64,000 nt of DNA from Alicyclobacillus sendaiensis NBRC 100866 (GCF_001552675.1 NZ_BCRQ01000008.1:1-64000); one strand, 5' to 3'; positions 8,152 through 16,517 are shown, counted from the first letter of the stretch. Program-made: numbers and translations. Notes: generated from the sequence alone by a model not told the origin.

Positions 8152-8312
8152 GTCAACAACATCTTCACCCCGTATCGGCCGCTTTTCGTCTGAAAAACCG
8201 AAATATAGCGCGCTTTGCTTGAGGACGCCACACCGGCGTCCTCAAGCCGAGCCACGCGGCAGGAAGCCTGAAACTTGGTGTCATACAGTTTGGCATCGTA
8301 AACCCAGGTCAT
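8115..8312 (-). CDS. Small hypothetical protein, MTW-Y-LYD family copy 2 (65 aa)
   Basis: This is a 65-residue paralogue of the protein at 4671-4841. They share MTW-(I/V)-Y-(E/D)-A-(R/K)-LYD-(S/T)-K at the N-terminus, a central L-x-D-x-G and a late T-x-x-G-x-YGV. The C-terminal tail is longer and Ser/Glu-rich. Its ATG (8310-8312) overlaps the resE stop as ATGA and follows AAGGAGAGG, so translation is probably coupled to the kinase gene. Function is unknown. Genetic linkage to resDE suggests co-expression, not a proven role in signalling. Confidence 0.75.
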   Translation of the reverse strand: MTWVYDAKLYDTKFQASCRVARLEDAGVASSSKARYISVFQTKSGRYGVKMLLTHDSSESERRSK

Positions 8313-10081
8313 GACGCGCCCTCTCCTTCGCCGCGAGGGTTCGGAGAAGCGAGCGGCAATACCACGGTAAACGTGGTCCCTTCCCCAAGGCGGCTTTCCA
8401 CGAGAATCTCGCCGCGATGCTCAATGACGAGCTGCCGGGCGATGGCCAAACCGAGTCCGGTACCTGACCGCGACCGCGTTCGGGCTTTGTCCGCCTTGTA
8501 GAAGCGCTCGAAGATGTACGGAACATCTTCTTCCGGTATGCCGCTGCCCGTGTCGGCCACGCGCACGTAGGCGTAGTCGTGGCGAATATCCAACTCAAAA
8601 CGAATGGTACCCTTCGCTGTATGGCGAAATGCATTGTCGAGCAAATTCGTAAACACTTGCTCCAGGCGATCTTCGTCGCCGTCCACCATGACGGGACCGT
8701 CCGGAATCGACACTTCGAACGCCAGATGATCCTCGTCGCTGGCAAGCGCTTGAAACTTGCGCGCCACCCTTCGCATGACCTGCGTGAGGTCGAGACGAGT
8801 GAAGTGGAGTTCGAATTGCCCGCTCTCCAGCTGCGCGAGGTTCAGCAGATCGTTGACGAGCCGCTTCATGCGCAGGGTTTCGTCGTGAATGATCTCCGTG
8901 AGCTCTTTCCGCATCTCGGGATCGTCCGAGATGTCGTCGAGAAGCGCCTCCGTGTAGCCCTGCAACATGCTGAGCGGCGTCCGGAGTTCGTGCGACACGT
9001 TGGCGATGAAGTCCTTGCGGAGCCGATCCAACCGCCTTTCCTCGGTAATGTCGCGGAGGACGCAGAGTGCGCCGCGCAAGGTCGTGCCGTCCGCTTCGTA
9101 CAAGGGCAGCATCGTGATGCCGATGGTCCTCCCGTCCCAGGTGTCCTCGCGGTACACGGCATCCTGCTGCTCGCGCACGCGCACCCACAGGCTCATGAGC
9201 CGGTCGGGGAGTCTGTCCTCATCGACAATGCCTCGCTCCGCGACCGAGAGGTGGCGAAGATGACGCTTAGCCGGAGGATTTGCCAACACCACGCGGCCAT
9301 CCAAATCGGTCGCGACCACGCCGTCTTGGAGTGACGAGAGAATCCGCTGCAGCCCTTCTCGTTCCATCGTCAGTTGCTCGATGGTTTCCGCCAACTGACG
9401 CGCCAACGCGTTGAAGGTATGCCCCAGCCGCCCCACCTCGTCGTTGGTCACCACGCGGACGCGCTGACGATAGTGCCCTCGCGCCATCTCCTCGGCAGCT
9501 CGCGTCATATCGACGAGTGGCCGAGAAAGGTTTTTGGAGATGACGAACGCGAATCCGGTCGCCAGAATGACGCCGAGCACAGTGTCAAACAGCACCATGT
9601 TGCGAATCTCCCGCAGCGGTTCGTCGAGCACGCTCGTGTCCTGTGACACCGCGAGGAGGCCCGGTTGTGGCGATTCAGCGACCGGGATCTGCACGTACAC
9701 GGTGAGCCGGCGGACTTTGCCGGCAGTCCCGCTCAACGTGACCGGCTGGCCGCGGGACAAGGCCTGTCGTTCTTGGGGCGTCATGGAGTGATAGGCTTGT
9801 TTCAACGCCGAGTTGGCGGTATACGGAATGCCGTAGACCACCGTCGCGCGCTCCACGCGCTTGGCGATGTCGCTCGCGACCTGCTCTTTGATGGAACGAT
9901 AGGCCCCCGTTGCGAGCACGGATTCGATGGTCAGGGCGAGCTGGGTGAGGCTCGCCTCTTCCCGGGTCACGATATACTTGTTGAAGACTTGCTGGAGCAA
10001 GACCGATAAAAGCGCCTGGATGACAAACACCATGCCGACAATCGTCATCCACATCTTGGCGACGATGCTGTTCGGGATCAC
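8309..10081 (-). CDS. resE: Sensor histidine kinase ResE
   Basis: This is a membrane-bound two-component kinase of 590 residues. Order of domains: TM1 (about 10-30), extracytoplasmic sensor region, TM2 (about 170-190), HAMP, PAS (from about 255), HisKA with SHELRTP, and HATPase with DNAFRH, DTGSGI and GTGLGLAI. I chose GTG at 10079-10081 because it overlaps the resD stop as GTGA and follows GAGGTGG. An ATG 33 nt upstream is possible. Known ResDE of B. subtilis controls aerobic/anaerobic respiration and sporulation-linked genes. ResE is assigned mainly because the partner is a clear ResD. Confidence 0.85.
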   Translation of the reverse strand: MIPNSIVAKMWMTIVGMVFVIQALLSVLLQQVFNKYIVTREEASLTQLALTIESVLATGAYRSIKEQVASDIAKRVERATVVYGIPYTANSALKQAYHSMTPQERQALSRGQPVTLSGTAGKVRRLTVYVQIPVAESPQPGLLAVSQDTSVLDEPLREIRNMVLFDTVLGVILATGFAFVISKNLSRPLVDMTRAAEEMARGHYRQRVRVVTNDEVGRLGHTFNALARQLAETIEQLTMEREGLQRILSSLQDGVVATDLDGRVVLANPPAKRHLRHLSVAERGIVDEDRLPDRLMSLWVRVREQQDAVYREDTWDGRTIGITMLPLYEADGTTLRGALCVLRDITEERRLDRLRKDFIANVSHELRTPLSMLQGYTEALLDDISDDPEMRKELTEIIHDETLRMKRLVNDLLNLAQLESGQFELHFTRLDLTQVMRRVARKFQALASDEDHLAFEVSIPDGPVMVDGDEDRLEQVFTNLLDNAFRHTAKGTIRFELDIRHDYAYVRVADTGSGIPEEDVPYIFERFYKADKARTRSRSGTGLGLAIARQLVIEHRGEILVESRLGEGTTFTVVLPLASPNPRGEGEGAS

Positions 10082-10779
10082 GAGGCCACCTCGAACTTGT
10101 ACCCGACGCCCCATACGGTCACAATGTATCGGCTCACCTCAGGAGAAGCCTGGCCCAGCTTTTCGCGCAGCCGCTTGATATGCGTATCCACCGTGCGCTG
10201 ATCTCCAAAAAACTGATAGTTCCAGACATCCCTCAGAAGTTCTTCGCGGCTGAAGACCTTTTCGGGGCGCTGCGCCATATAGACTAAAAGGTCAAATTCC
10301 TTCGGCGTCAGGTTGACCTCTTGGCCGTTGACCTCGACGCGGCGTGCATCGATTTGAATTTCCAAACCCGGAAAGGTCAAGGTTTGGATGGCATTCCGGC
10401 TGTACTCCATTGCACCGGTGCGCTTGAGCAACGCCTTGACACGCAAGACGAGTTCGCGGGGACTGAACGGCTTGACCACGTAATCGTCGGCGCCGAGCTC
10501 AAAACCGTGCACGCGATTGGCCTCGTCGCCCGCTGCGGTGAGCATCACAATCGGCACGTTGCTGTGTTGCCGAATTTGCGCGCAGACATCTCTACCGTCC
10601 ATCCCAGGCAACATCAAGTCCAGAATGATGAGGGCATACGCCTGACTCAAGGCTTTGTGAAGCGCTTCTTTGCCATCGGCCGCCTCGTCCACTTCGAAGC
10701 CGTTTCGCTCGAGGTACATGCGAACCAATCGGCGTATCCGTTCTTCGTCATCTACCACCAAGATCCGCGTCTGTGCCAT
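10078..10779 (-). CDS. resD: Response regulator ResD
   Basis: This OmpR/PhoB-type regulator has 233 residues. The receiver has the acidic pair in VVDDEERIRRLVRMYLER, phospho-acceptor Asp in LILDLMLPGMDG and the Lys in DYVVKPFSPREL. The C-terminal winged helix includes FDLLVYMAQRPEKVFSREELL. Stretches such as RIRRLVRMYLER and KPFSPRELVLRVKALLKR match B. subtilis ResD closely. The start MAQTRILVV (ATG 10777-10779) follows GGCGGAGGTG. It forms an operon with resE (4-nt overlap) and the 65-aa gene. Confidence 0.9.
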   Translation of the reverse strand: MAQTRILVVDDEERIRRLVRMYLERNGFEVDEAADGKEALHKALSQAYALIILDLMLPGMDGRDVCAQIRQHSNVPIVMLTAAGDEANRVHGFELGADDYVVKPFSPRELVLRVKALLKRTGAMEYSRNAIQTLTFPGLEIQIDARRVEVNGQEVNLTPKEFDLLVYMAQRPEKVFSREELLRDVWNYQFFGDQRTVDTHIKRLREKLGQASPEVSRYIVTVWGVGYKFEVAS

Positions 10780-10889
10780 GCCTACACCTCCGCCTGTGGC
10801 CCCTTGCGTCCCCATTATACGGCCATCAACGTTTGGCAAACAATGCAGCCGACCGAGCCTAAGCTCGGCCGGCCGCACATGGGAGACGC

Positions 10890-11414
10890 TCAGGAGGGAA
10901 ACATGCGCTCGACGGAAGTCTTGAAACTCTTCCAGACGGCTTGAACGGGTTGGCCCTGCAACATCATCCGCTGAAACTGTTCAAACCTCGCGTACACGTC
11001 TGGATTCTCACTCACGTACACCTGGCGGATCGCTGGAAAGGCGGCCTTCACGTGTTCTGCGATCTGAGCCTTGGTTCGCTGCCCGGAACCGGCCCCCGAC
11101 GGCGCCTGTATCGCGACATAAGCCACATCGCCCATCACAAAGGCAATGGCCCGCCGCGCATAGCCGGATCGCACCAAATTGGAAGCGATGTCGTGAGCCT
11201 CGCGAAACTTCACGGCCGCTGGATTACCCATGGCCTGTCCCACGCGATCCGCCGCCTGCCCTGCTCGCTGAATCGTGTTGGCCACCGCGTTTCCAGCCTG
11301 CTTGGTGGCCTGTGCGACGCTGTTGGCGGCTTGCGACGCGTTGTCCACTCGACCGCACCCCGTCGCCACGCACAGCGCGACGAGTGCAGCTGCCATCCGC
11401 ACGAACTTGCTCAT
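10890..11414 (-). CDS. YhcN/YlaJ-family sporulation lipoprotein
   Basis: This is a 174-residue exported lipoprotein. The signal peptide ends in a lipobox with VATGC (Cys about residue 20), predicting a membrane-anchored product. An Ala/Gln-rich helix (about 25-65) follows, then a C-terminal alpha/beta domain with VMGDVAYVAIQ and VYVSENPDVYARF, typical of the YhcN/YlaJ spore-membrane family. The ATG at 11412-11414 follows GAGGGGGTG. Family members are found in the spore inner membrane and affect outgrowth. It is separate from resD by about 110 nt. Confidence 0.85.
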   Translation of the reverse strand: MSKFVRMAAALVALCVATGCGRVDNASQAANSVAQATKQAGNAVANTIQRAGQAADRVGQAMGNPAAVKFREAHDIASNLVRSGYARRAIAFVMGDVAYVAIQAPSGAGSGQRTKAQIAEHVKAAFPAIRQVYVSENPDVYARFEQFQRMMLQGQPVQAVWKSFKTSVERMFPS

Positions 11415-11475
11415 CGTAACAGCACCCCCTCACGTCTAGGATGCTGTCCAAACCCTCGTCCATACGCGCAGGCGT

Positions 11476-12297
11476 TCAGTCCCGACGCGGATGGCGCTCT
11501 TGTGAAGGCGTTCGCGGGGCGCGCTTATCCTGAGGCCCGCGCCGGATGGTCGGCCGTCGGTAAGGGGGAGGCACCATGCCTGCAGCTTGGTATAAAGCGA
11601 CCCACTCGTCTGGGGTCAGCACGCGCCATTCCCCAGTCTTGAGATGACCGAGCGACACGGGGCCAAACGCAATGCGCTTTAGGCGGACGACGGGCAGCCC
11701 GAGGCGTTCAAACATCCTGCGGACCTGGCGATTTCTTCCTTCGTGAATCGCAAGATGGACGACGGCGACGCCGTCCTCGCCATCCGCCTGCCGCAGGACC
11801 TCCACCTTCGCCGGGGCGGTCACGCCGTCCTCGAGCTCCACCCCCTCCATCAGCGCGCGCCGGGCTTCGCGATCGACAATGCCCCGAACCGAAACGCGGT
11901 AGACTTTCTCGATCTCGCGCGACGGGTGAAGGAGCCGCTGCGTCAGTTCTCCATCATTAGTGAACAACAACAACCCGCTCGTGTCGTAATCGAGCCGACC
12001 GACCGGGTACACCCGTTCTCGCATTGGGGGCAACAGCTGCATGACGGTGCGCCGACCCAGTGGATCGGATACCGTGGACAAGTACGCAACGGGTTTGTTC
12101 AAGACGAGAACCACGGGCTGCTCAAGCTCAATGGGCACGCCATCCACCGCGATGCGCTGGCGCGACGGATCCACTTTTGCGCCCAACTCCGTCACCGTTT
12201 GGCCGTCGACGCTGACTCGCCCAGCGCGGATCAACTCCTCGCATTTCCTCCGCGACGCCACGCCAGCGTGGGCCAATACCTTCTGCAATCGTTCCAT
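11476..12297 (-). CDS. rluB: 23S rRNA pseudouridine synthase RluB
   Basis: This is an RsuA/RluB-family enzyme of 273 residues. An N-terminal S4 RNA-binding domain (RLQKVLAHAGVASRRKCEELI) is followed by the synthase domain with catalytic Asp in GRLDYDTSGLLLFTNDG and the late motif EGRNRQVRRMFE. The C-terminal tail (about 245-273) is basic and Pro/Arg-rich. The start MERLQK is taken at ATG 12295-12297 behind GGGAG with a 10-nt spacer. It lies downstream of spmAB, as in B. subtilis (spmA-spmB-rluB), and is probably in the same transcript. Confidence 0.92.
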   Translation of the reverse strand: MERLQKVLAHAGVASRRKCEELIRAGRVSVDGQTVTELGAKVDPSRQRIAVDGVPIELEQPVVLVLNKPVAYLSTVSDPLGRRTVMQLLPPMRERVYPVGRLDYDTSGLLLFTNDGELTQRLLHPSREIEKVYRVSVRGIVDREARRALMEGVELEDGVTAPAKVEVLRQADGEDGVAVVHLAIHEGRNRQVRRMFERLGLPVVRLKRIAFGPVSLGHLKTGEWRVLTPDEWVALYQAAGMVPPPYRRPTIRRGPQDKRAPRTPSQERHPRRD

Positions 12298-12341
12298 CCT
12301 GATCCGAACTCCCATCCTCCTGCGCAAACGAGCCAGGTTCA

Positions 12342-12887
12342 CTAGACCTGTATCATACCAGAGATGAGCCACACTGCGAACACTGAGGCCAACACGCTGA
12401 CGAAGTCGCTCAGGAGCCCGGCGGCGAGCGCGTATCGAAAACGATAGATCCCGACGCTTCCAAAATATACTGTCAAGATGTACAGCGTCGTGTCGGAAGA
12501 CGCCTGCATGGTTGAAGCGAGCAGCCCCAGATGGGAATCAGGCCCGTGTTTCTGAAAAATGTCGATCATGAAGGCCAGGCTGCCCTGCCCGGTGATGGGG
12601 CGGAGAATGCCCATGGGCGCCACCTCGGCGGGAACGTGCAGCCAGGTCAGAACGGGATTGAGCAGGTGAATGAGCCCGTCCATCGCACCGGAAGCCCGAA
12701 ACACGTTGACGGCGACCATCATCGCGACGAGATGCGGGATCAGACGAACGGCTGTGGAAAAGCCTCCTTTGGCGCCCTGCACGAACGTCTGGTACAGGGG
12801 TACCCGCTGCCACGCACCCACGACCAAGATCGAGCTCACGACGAGAGGGAGCATCCATTCACTGACCCGAGCCAATGCATCGCTCAT
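12342..12887 (-). CDS. spmB: Spore maturation protein SpmB
   Basis: This is a 181-residue membrane protein of the nucleoside-recognition (Gate) family. Several hydrophobic segments flank the conserved core RLIPHLVAMMVAVNVFRASGA and later STMQASSDTTLYILTVYFG. SpmB acts with SpmA in spore core dehydration. The ATG at 12885-12887 overlaps the spmA stop as ATGA and follows CGGAGGCAGG. Size and order match the B. subtilis pair. Confidence 0.93.
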   Translation of the reverse strand: MSDALARVSEWMLPLVVSSILVVGAWQRVPLYQTFVQGAKGGFSTAVRLIPHLVAMMVAVNVFRASGAMDGLIHLLNPVLTWLHVPAEVAPMGILRPITGQGSLAFMIDIFQKHGPDSHLGLLASTMQASSDTTLYILTVYFGSVGIYRFRYALAAGLLSDFVSVLASVFAVWLISGMIQV

Positions 12888-13477
12888 CGAACCTGCCTCC
12901 GATGCGAAAGGGCTCGAAAGAAACGGTCGAAGGCGAGCGCCGCACACGTGCCGATGAGCGAGGCAACAAAGGTGGTGAGGACCACGGCGGAGGGATGTGC
13001 AGAATGATATTGCATGCGGAGCGCAATGACGGTCGTCGGGATCAAGGTGATGCTTGCCGTATTGAGCGCGAGAAGCGTGCACATGGCGTCCGAAGCCGTG
13101 TCTGGATGGGAATTCAGCTTCTGCAGTTCCTCCATCGCCTTGAGGCCAAGTGGCGTCGCGGCGTTGCCAATGCCCAGAAGGTTCGCGCTCATGTTCGCCA
13201 AGATGGCGCCCATGGCCGGATGATCCGGGGGCACCGAAGGGAACAGGCGGCGAGCGACGGGCTTAAGCTTTTGGGCCAGCCAAGCCACGGCACCAGCCCG
13301 CTCAGCGATGTGCATCACCCCCATCCACAGACTGATAGCGCCGATGAGACCGATGCACAGGTCCACTCCGCTTTCCGCGCCTTTCAGAATGGCACTCGAC
13401 ACCATCTGCATGCGACCCGTGACCATAGCAGTCGCGACGCCGGAAATGAACAACGCAAGCCAGATGAAATCGATCAC
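12884..13477 (-). CDS. spmA: Spore maturation protein SpmA
   Basis: This is a 197-residue polytopic membrane protein of the Gate family. The conserved segment MGAILANMSANLLGIGNAATPLGL is present near the middle, and SDAMCTLLALNTASITLIPTT follows. The GTG at 13475-13477 is used behind AGGGGGTG. It is first gene of spmA-spmB-rluB, with a sigma-E-like promoter at 13517-13545. This agrees with the mother-cell expression known for the B. subtilis operon. Confidence 0.93.
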   Translation of the reverse strand: MIDFIWLALFISGVATAMVTGRMQMVSSAILKGAESGVDLCIGLIGAISLWMGVMHIAERAGAVAWLAQKLKPVARRLFPSVPPDHPAMGAILANMSANLLGIGNAATPLGLKAMEELQKLNSHPDTASDAMCTLLALNTASITLIPTTVIALRMQYHSAHPSAVVLTTFVASLIGTCAALAFDRFFRALSHRRQVR

Positions 13478-13516
13478 GGCACGGCACCCCCTGCTGGGCG
13501 GACTTGTCCCTTACAA

Positions 13517-13545
13517 GGAGTATGCCGAATGTGGCAGCCGTATGA
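13517..13545 (-). promoter_or_regulatory. Candidate sigma-E promoter of spmAB
   Basis: On the minus strand, -35 TCATACG is followed by a 14-nt spacer and -10 CATACTCC. This compares with the B. subtilis sigma-E pattern KMATATT-N14/15-CATACAMT. It ends 40 nt upstream of the spmA GTG. Confidence 0.5.
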
Positions 13546-13551
13546 CGCGGC

Positions 13552-13956
13552 TCACATCACAGGCGGGTCCGATGCCTTTTGCTTTGAGAAAAGACTTTGT
13601 AGCCGCTCCAACATGGCCGGCGCAAGGTCGATCAGCCGATCGTACAACTGGTTCTGGTGATCCGCGGACAAGAGGCGAACGTTGTTTCCGTTCACGATGA
13701 GGAAACCAATGGGTGTAATGGACACGCCACCCCCGGACCCGCCTCCGAACGGGAGATCCCCTTGCCCCTGCCCCTGCGCATCCCCTCCCTCAAACTGACT
13801 CCCTCCCGCGGCGAAACCAAACCCGACTTTCGAGACCGGCAAGATCACGGTCCCGTCAGGCGTCTCGACCGGATCGCCAATGATGGTGTTCACGTCCACC
13901 ATCTCGCGGAGATTCGACATCGCGGTTTGCATGAGGCCTTGAATCGGATGATCCAC
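13552..13956 (-). CDS. ytfJ: Sporulation protein YtfJ (GerW)
   Basis: This is a 134-residue protein of the YtfJ/GerW family. Family hallmarks are the N-terminal helix (HPIQGLMQTAMSNLREMVDVNTIIGDPV), the strand TVILPVSKVGFGFAAGG, a central Gly-rich linker, and GVSITPIGFLIV. Known YtfJ is needed for normal germination in Bacillus. GTG at 13954-13956 follows GGAGGG with a 10-nt spacer and lies 1 nt after the ytfI stop. The pair ytfI-ytfJ is conserved in B. subtilis. Confidence 0.93.
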   Translation of the reverse strand: MDHPIQGLMQTAMSNLREMVDVNTIIGDPVETPDGTVILPVSKVGFGFAAGGSQFEGGDAQGQGQGDLPFGGGSGGGVSITPIGFLIVNGNNVRLLSADHQNQLYDRLIDLAPAMLERLQSLFSKQKASDPPVM

Positions 13957-13957
13957 G

Positions 13958-14548
13958 TCACGAAGCCCTCCTCTTCCAAGCCGTCAACAAGCGAAGTCCT
14001 GCAGCTATAACGTACCCCGTCCGAATGCGCACTATGCTCCTTGCGTAGATGGTCAACAAGGCATCCTGGAATGCGGGGGCGATGGAAACGGTCGGAACCT
14101 GGTGCATTCTCACGCGGCTCGACAGCCAACCGAGCACCGTGTAGATGGCCGCGTAGCAGATCCCCACGAGCATGCCCGTGCGCACGGATTCCCCGGCGCC
14201 CATTCGGGCTTCGAGCCGCAATTCTTCGACGTGGACGTGTGGCGCCATGCGGTCGAGCGCACGAACGGCCCGATGGGCGAACGATTTCCAGGCGCCGAGG
14301 GACATCGAGGTGCCGCGCGTGGGCTGAGGTTGAGAACCTCCCGCGTTCCGCGCGCGCTTCTCATCACCTCTCCCACTCACCCAACGCCACCGCAGCCGGA
14401 CCAACCCGTACATCGCGCGAACGTGCGCGCGGATTTCGTCCGATCCCGCCCGCCTGTATTCGACCTCCACGCGGATGGGAGCCGCCATCAAAAGCGCGCA
14501 CGCCGCCACACACAATCCGCATGCGACGCCGATCCAACCGTACTCCAT
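13958..14548 (-). CDS. ytfI: DUF2953 protein YtfI
   Basis: This 196-residue protein has an N-terminal hydrophobic segment (about 4-24). A region rich in Arg and beta strands follows (RVEVEYRRAG, LVRLRWRW), and the C-terminal part has VHVEELRLEARMGAGES and AAIYTVLGWL, which is DUF2953-like. The ATG at 14546-14548 is chosen because GAGGTG lies 9 nt upstream; an in-frame GTG nine codons earlier has no ribosome site. It is co-transcribed with ytfJ from the forespore-like promoter at 14580-14609. Biochemical role unknown. Confidence 0.85.
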   Translation of the reverse strand: MEYGWIGVACGLCVAACALLMAAPIRVEVEYRRAGSDEIRAHVRAMYGLVRLRWRWVSGRGDEKRARNAGGSQPQPTRGTSMSLGAWKSFAHRAVRALDRMAPHVHVEELRLEARMGAGESVRTGMLVGICYAAIYTVLGWLSSRVRMHQVPTVSIAPAFQDALLTIYARSIVRIRTGYVIAAGLRLLTAWKRRAS

Positions 14549-14579
14549 GGGTGCAGGCACCTCACTCGCACTCACGCCC

Positions 14580-14609
14580 TAGGGTGCACCCAAAACCTGG
14601 TCGATATGC
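14580..14609 (-). promoter_or_regulatory. Candidate forespore (sigma-F/G) promoter of ytfIJ
   Basis: On the minus strand, TGCATA is followed 18 nt later by CACCCTA. Read in the sigma-F frame this is GCATA-N15-GTGCACCCTA. The -35 fits both GYWTA and the sigma-G TGMATA pattern perfectly. B. subtilis ytfIJ is known to be forespore-expressed. Confidence 0.5.
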
Positions 14610-14615
14610 AATCGG

Positions 14616-15179
14616 TTAGTCGCGCGCGAGGTCCGACGACATCGCAAACAAATCAGGCCGACCCTCTCTTTCCGCAAAATCGGGCAACGGCGGCAGCTCG
14701 TCCAATGATCTCAGCCCAAACTGGCGCAGAAACTCCATCGTAGTCCCGTACAGAATCGGCCGCCCTGGGCCGTCCTGCCGCCCCACTTCGTGCACGAGCC
14801 CTCGGTGGATCAGTGTGGCAAGCGCGCGATCCGACTGCACGCCTCGGATCTCCTCGATCTCGGCCCGCGTGATGGGCTGTTTGTATGAAATAATCGCAAG
14901 CACTTCGAGCGCGGCCTGTGACAGGCTGGAGCGAGCAGGTTGATCCGCCATCCGGCGAAAATAGGGAGCAAACTCAGGTCGCGTCACGAGCTGCCATGCG
15001 TCTCCTGTGTGAAGCAGCGTGAGCCCCGCGCCACGCTCCTCCAGGTGAGCGGCAAGCAGGTGACACAGGTCTCGCGCCTGGCCCTCCGGAACATCGAGCA
15101 CTTGCGCAATTTCTCGAGTCGTCATGCCCTCCGAACCGGCAGCGAACAACACGGCTTCCAACGCAGCGACGAGTTCCAT
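14616..15179 (-). CDS. scpB: Segregation and condensation protein ScpB
   Basis: This is the 187-residue winged-helix kleisin partner that bridges SMC heads with ScpA in chromosome condensation. It has two winged-helix repeats; the second carries ALEVLAIISYKQPITRAEIEEIRGV, the family hallmark. I chose ATG 15177-15179 behind GGGGGATTG; a TTG two codons earlier is also possible. It overlaps scpA by none or a few bases depending on that start. Normal operon order scpA-scpB. Confidence 0.95.
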   Translation of the reverse strand: MELVAALEAVLFAAGSEGMTTREIAQVLDVPEGQARDLCHLLAAHLEERGAGLTLLHTGDAWQLVTRPEFAPYFRRMADQPARSSLSQAALEVLAIISYKQPITRAEIEEIRGVQSDRALATLIHRGLVHEVGRQDGPGRPILYGTTMEFLRQFGLRSLDELPPLPDFAEREGRPDLFAMSSDLARD

Positions 15180-15181
15180 CC

Positions 15182-15898
15182 TCAATCCCCCGTCCAGACA
15201 AGTTCAATGGGCCCAAACGGCTCCCCTTGCCGACACATCAGGCGACCATCCTTAAGCAGTTCGAGAATGGCGAGAAACGCGGCGACCAGCGCCTCCCGGG
15301 TAAAACGCCCGCCGAGGAGCCAGGTGAATTCTGCCGACCGATATCGCCGCATGCGTTCCGAGATCTCCTCCATCCACTCCTCGACCTTTTCGACCTTTCC
15401 GCGGATTTCCGCGACGCGCTCCGACGGCGGCAGACGAAGGTACAGCTTTCGGAACGCATCGACGAGATCCCAAAGCGTGACATCGAGTGCGTCCGCGGCG
15501 CGATCCGGCCGATACGGCCGGAGATCCATCGGCTCCCGGCTGTACACCTTCGCGTTTCGAGCGGCGAGATCGGCGAGTTGCGACGCTGCCCATTTGCACC
15601 GCTCGTACTCGAGCAACTGTTGGACAAGGGGGAGCCGCGGATCGTCTTCCTCGTCGGGTGCCGCAACGCGCCGCGGAAGCAGCATGCGCGACTTGATGGA
15701 AAGGAGCGTCGCCGCCATGACCAGAAATTCACTCGCGACGTCGAGTGACCACCGCTCGAGGTCATCCAAATATTGAAGATATTGTTCTGTGATGGCGGCA
15801 ATGGGGATATCGTAAATGTCTATCTCGTTTTTGCGGATGAGATGCAAGAGCAAGTCCAGCGGTCCTTCGAACTGGGCGAGTCGAACTTCGTAGGACAC
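15182..15898 (-). CDS. scpA: Segregation and condensation protein ScpA
   Basis: This is a kleisin of 238 residues. The N-terminal helix EVRLAQFEGPLDLLLHLIRKNEIDIYDIPI is diagnostic. The middle is charged and flexible, and the C-terminal winged helix (about 170-238) ends with FGPIELVW, which binds the SMC head. The GTG at 15896-15898 follows GAGGAGGCG. It is upstream of scpB and downstream of the M50 protease gene, a common Firmicute arrangement. Confidence 0.95.
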   Translation of the reverse strand: MSYEVRLAQFEGPLDLLLHLIRKNEIDIYDIPIAAITEQYLQYLDDLERWSLDVASEFLVMAATLLSIKSRMLLPRRVAAPDEEDDPRLPLVQQLLEYERCKWAASQLADLAARNAKVYSREPMDLRPYRPDRAADALDVTLWDLVDAFRKLYLRLPPSERVAEIRGKVEKVEEWMEEISERMRRYRSAEFTWLLGGRFTREALVAAFLAILELLKDGRLMCRQGEPFGPIELVWTGD

Positions 15899-15911
15899 CT
15901 TGCGCCTCCTC

Positions 15912-16517
15912 TCACGCGCCGTAGCAATACGACATCACGGCGTAGACGAGATCGGAAAACGCGCGGTTTGTGGGCGGAAGGAGAAAGATGAGCAACAAGA
16001 GCCACGGTCCGTACGCGTCCAGCCAAGCGATGGAGAGACGCCAACGCACGGGCAGCAGTGCGGACAACGCGCGCCATCCGTCGAGGGGCGGGATGGGCAG
16101 GATATTCAGGAGCACCAGGGCGACGTTCACCTCGAAGGCAAGGCCGAACACCTGCTGCAAGGTATCTGACGTCGAAACGAAAGGAATGTTTTGGATTCCA
16201 AAGCTGAGCGCCGCCAAGATGGCGTTCGCCAGAGGCCCAGCCAGCGCCACCCACGCCATGCCCGCGCGAGGACGGCGAAAGGCACCGGGATGGATCTCGA
16301 CGGGACGAGCCCAACCGATGGGCGCCACCAACATGGCGATGAGGCCCGTCAGATCGAGATGGGCCGCGGGATTCAGCGTCAAGCGCCCTTGGCGCCTCGG
16401 CGTCGAATCGCCAAGCCAAGTCGCCATCGCCGCGTGCGCGAACTCGTGGACGACGAGGCTCGCGAGGACGATGGCAAAGCGCAAGATCCACACGGGACTG
16501 AGCCATGAAGCGAACAA
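15912..16517 (-). CDS. Site-2 protease-like M50 metallopeptidase
   Basis: This is a compact membrane peptidase of 201 residues with about six hydrophobic segments. The zinc motif HEFAHA lies near residue 24 in the first long helix and the third ligand motif NILPIPPLDGW near residue 143. There is no PDZ domain. The TTG at 16515-16517 is chosen because GCAGGAGGC precedes it with an 8-nt spacer. It is next to scpA, as the ypuF/ypuG region of Bacillales often is. Substrate is unknown; RIP of membrane regulators is the family theme. Confidence 0.88.
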   Translation of the reverse strand: MFASWLSPVWILRFAIVLASLVVHEFAHAAMATWLGDSTPRRQGRLTLNPAAHLDLTGLIAMLVAPIGWARPVEIHPGAFRRPRAGMAWVALAGPLANAILAALSFGIQNIPFVSTSDTLQQVFGLAFEVNVALVLLNILPIPPLDGWRALSALLPVRWRLSIAWLDAYGPWLLLLIFLLPPTNRAFSDLVYAVMSYCYGA

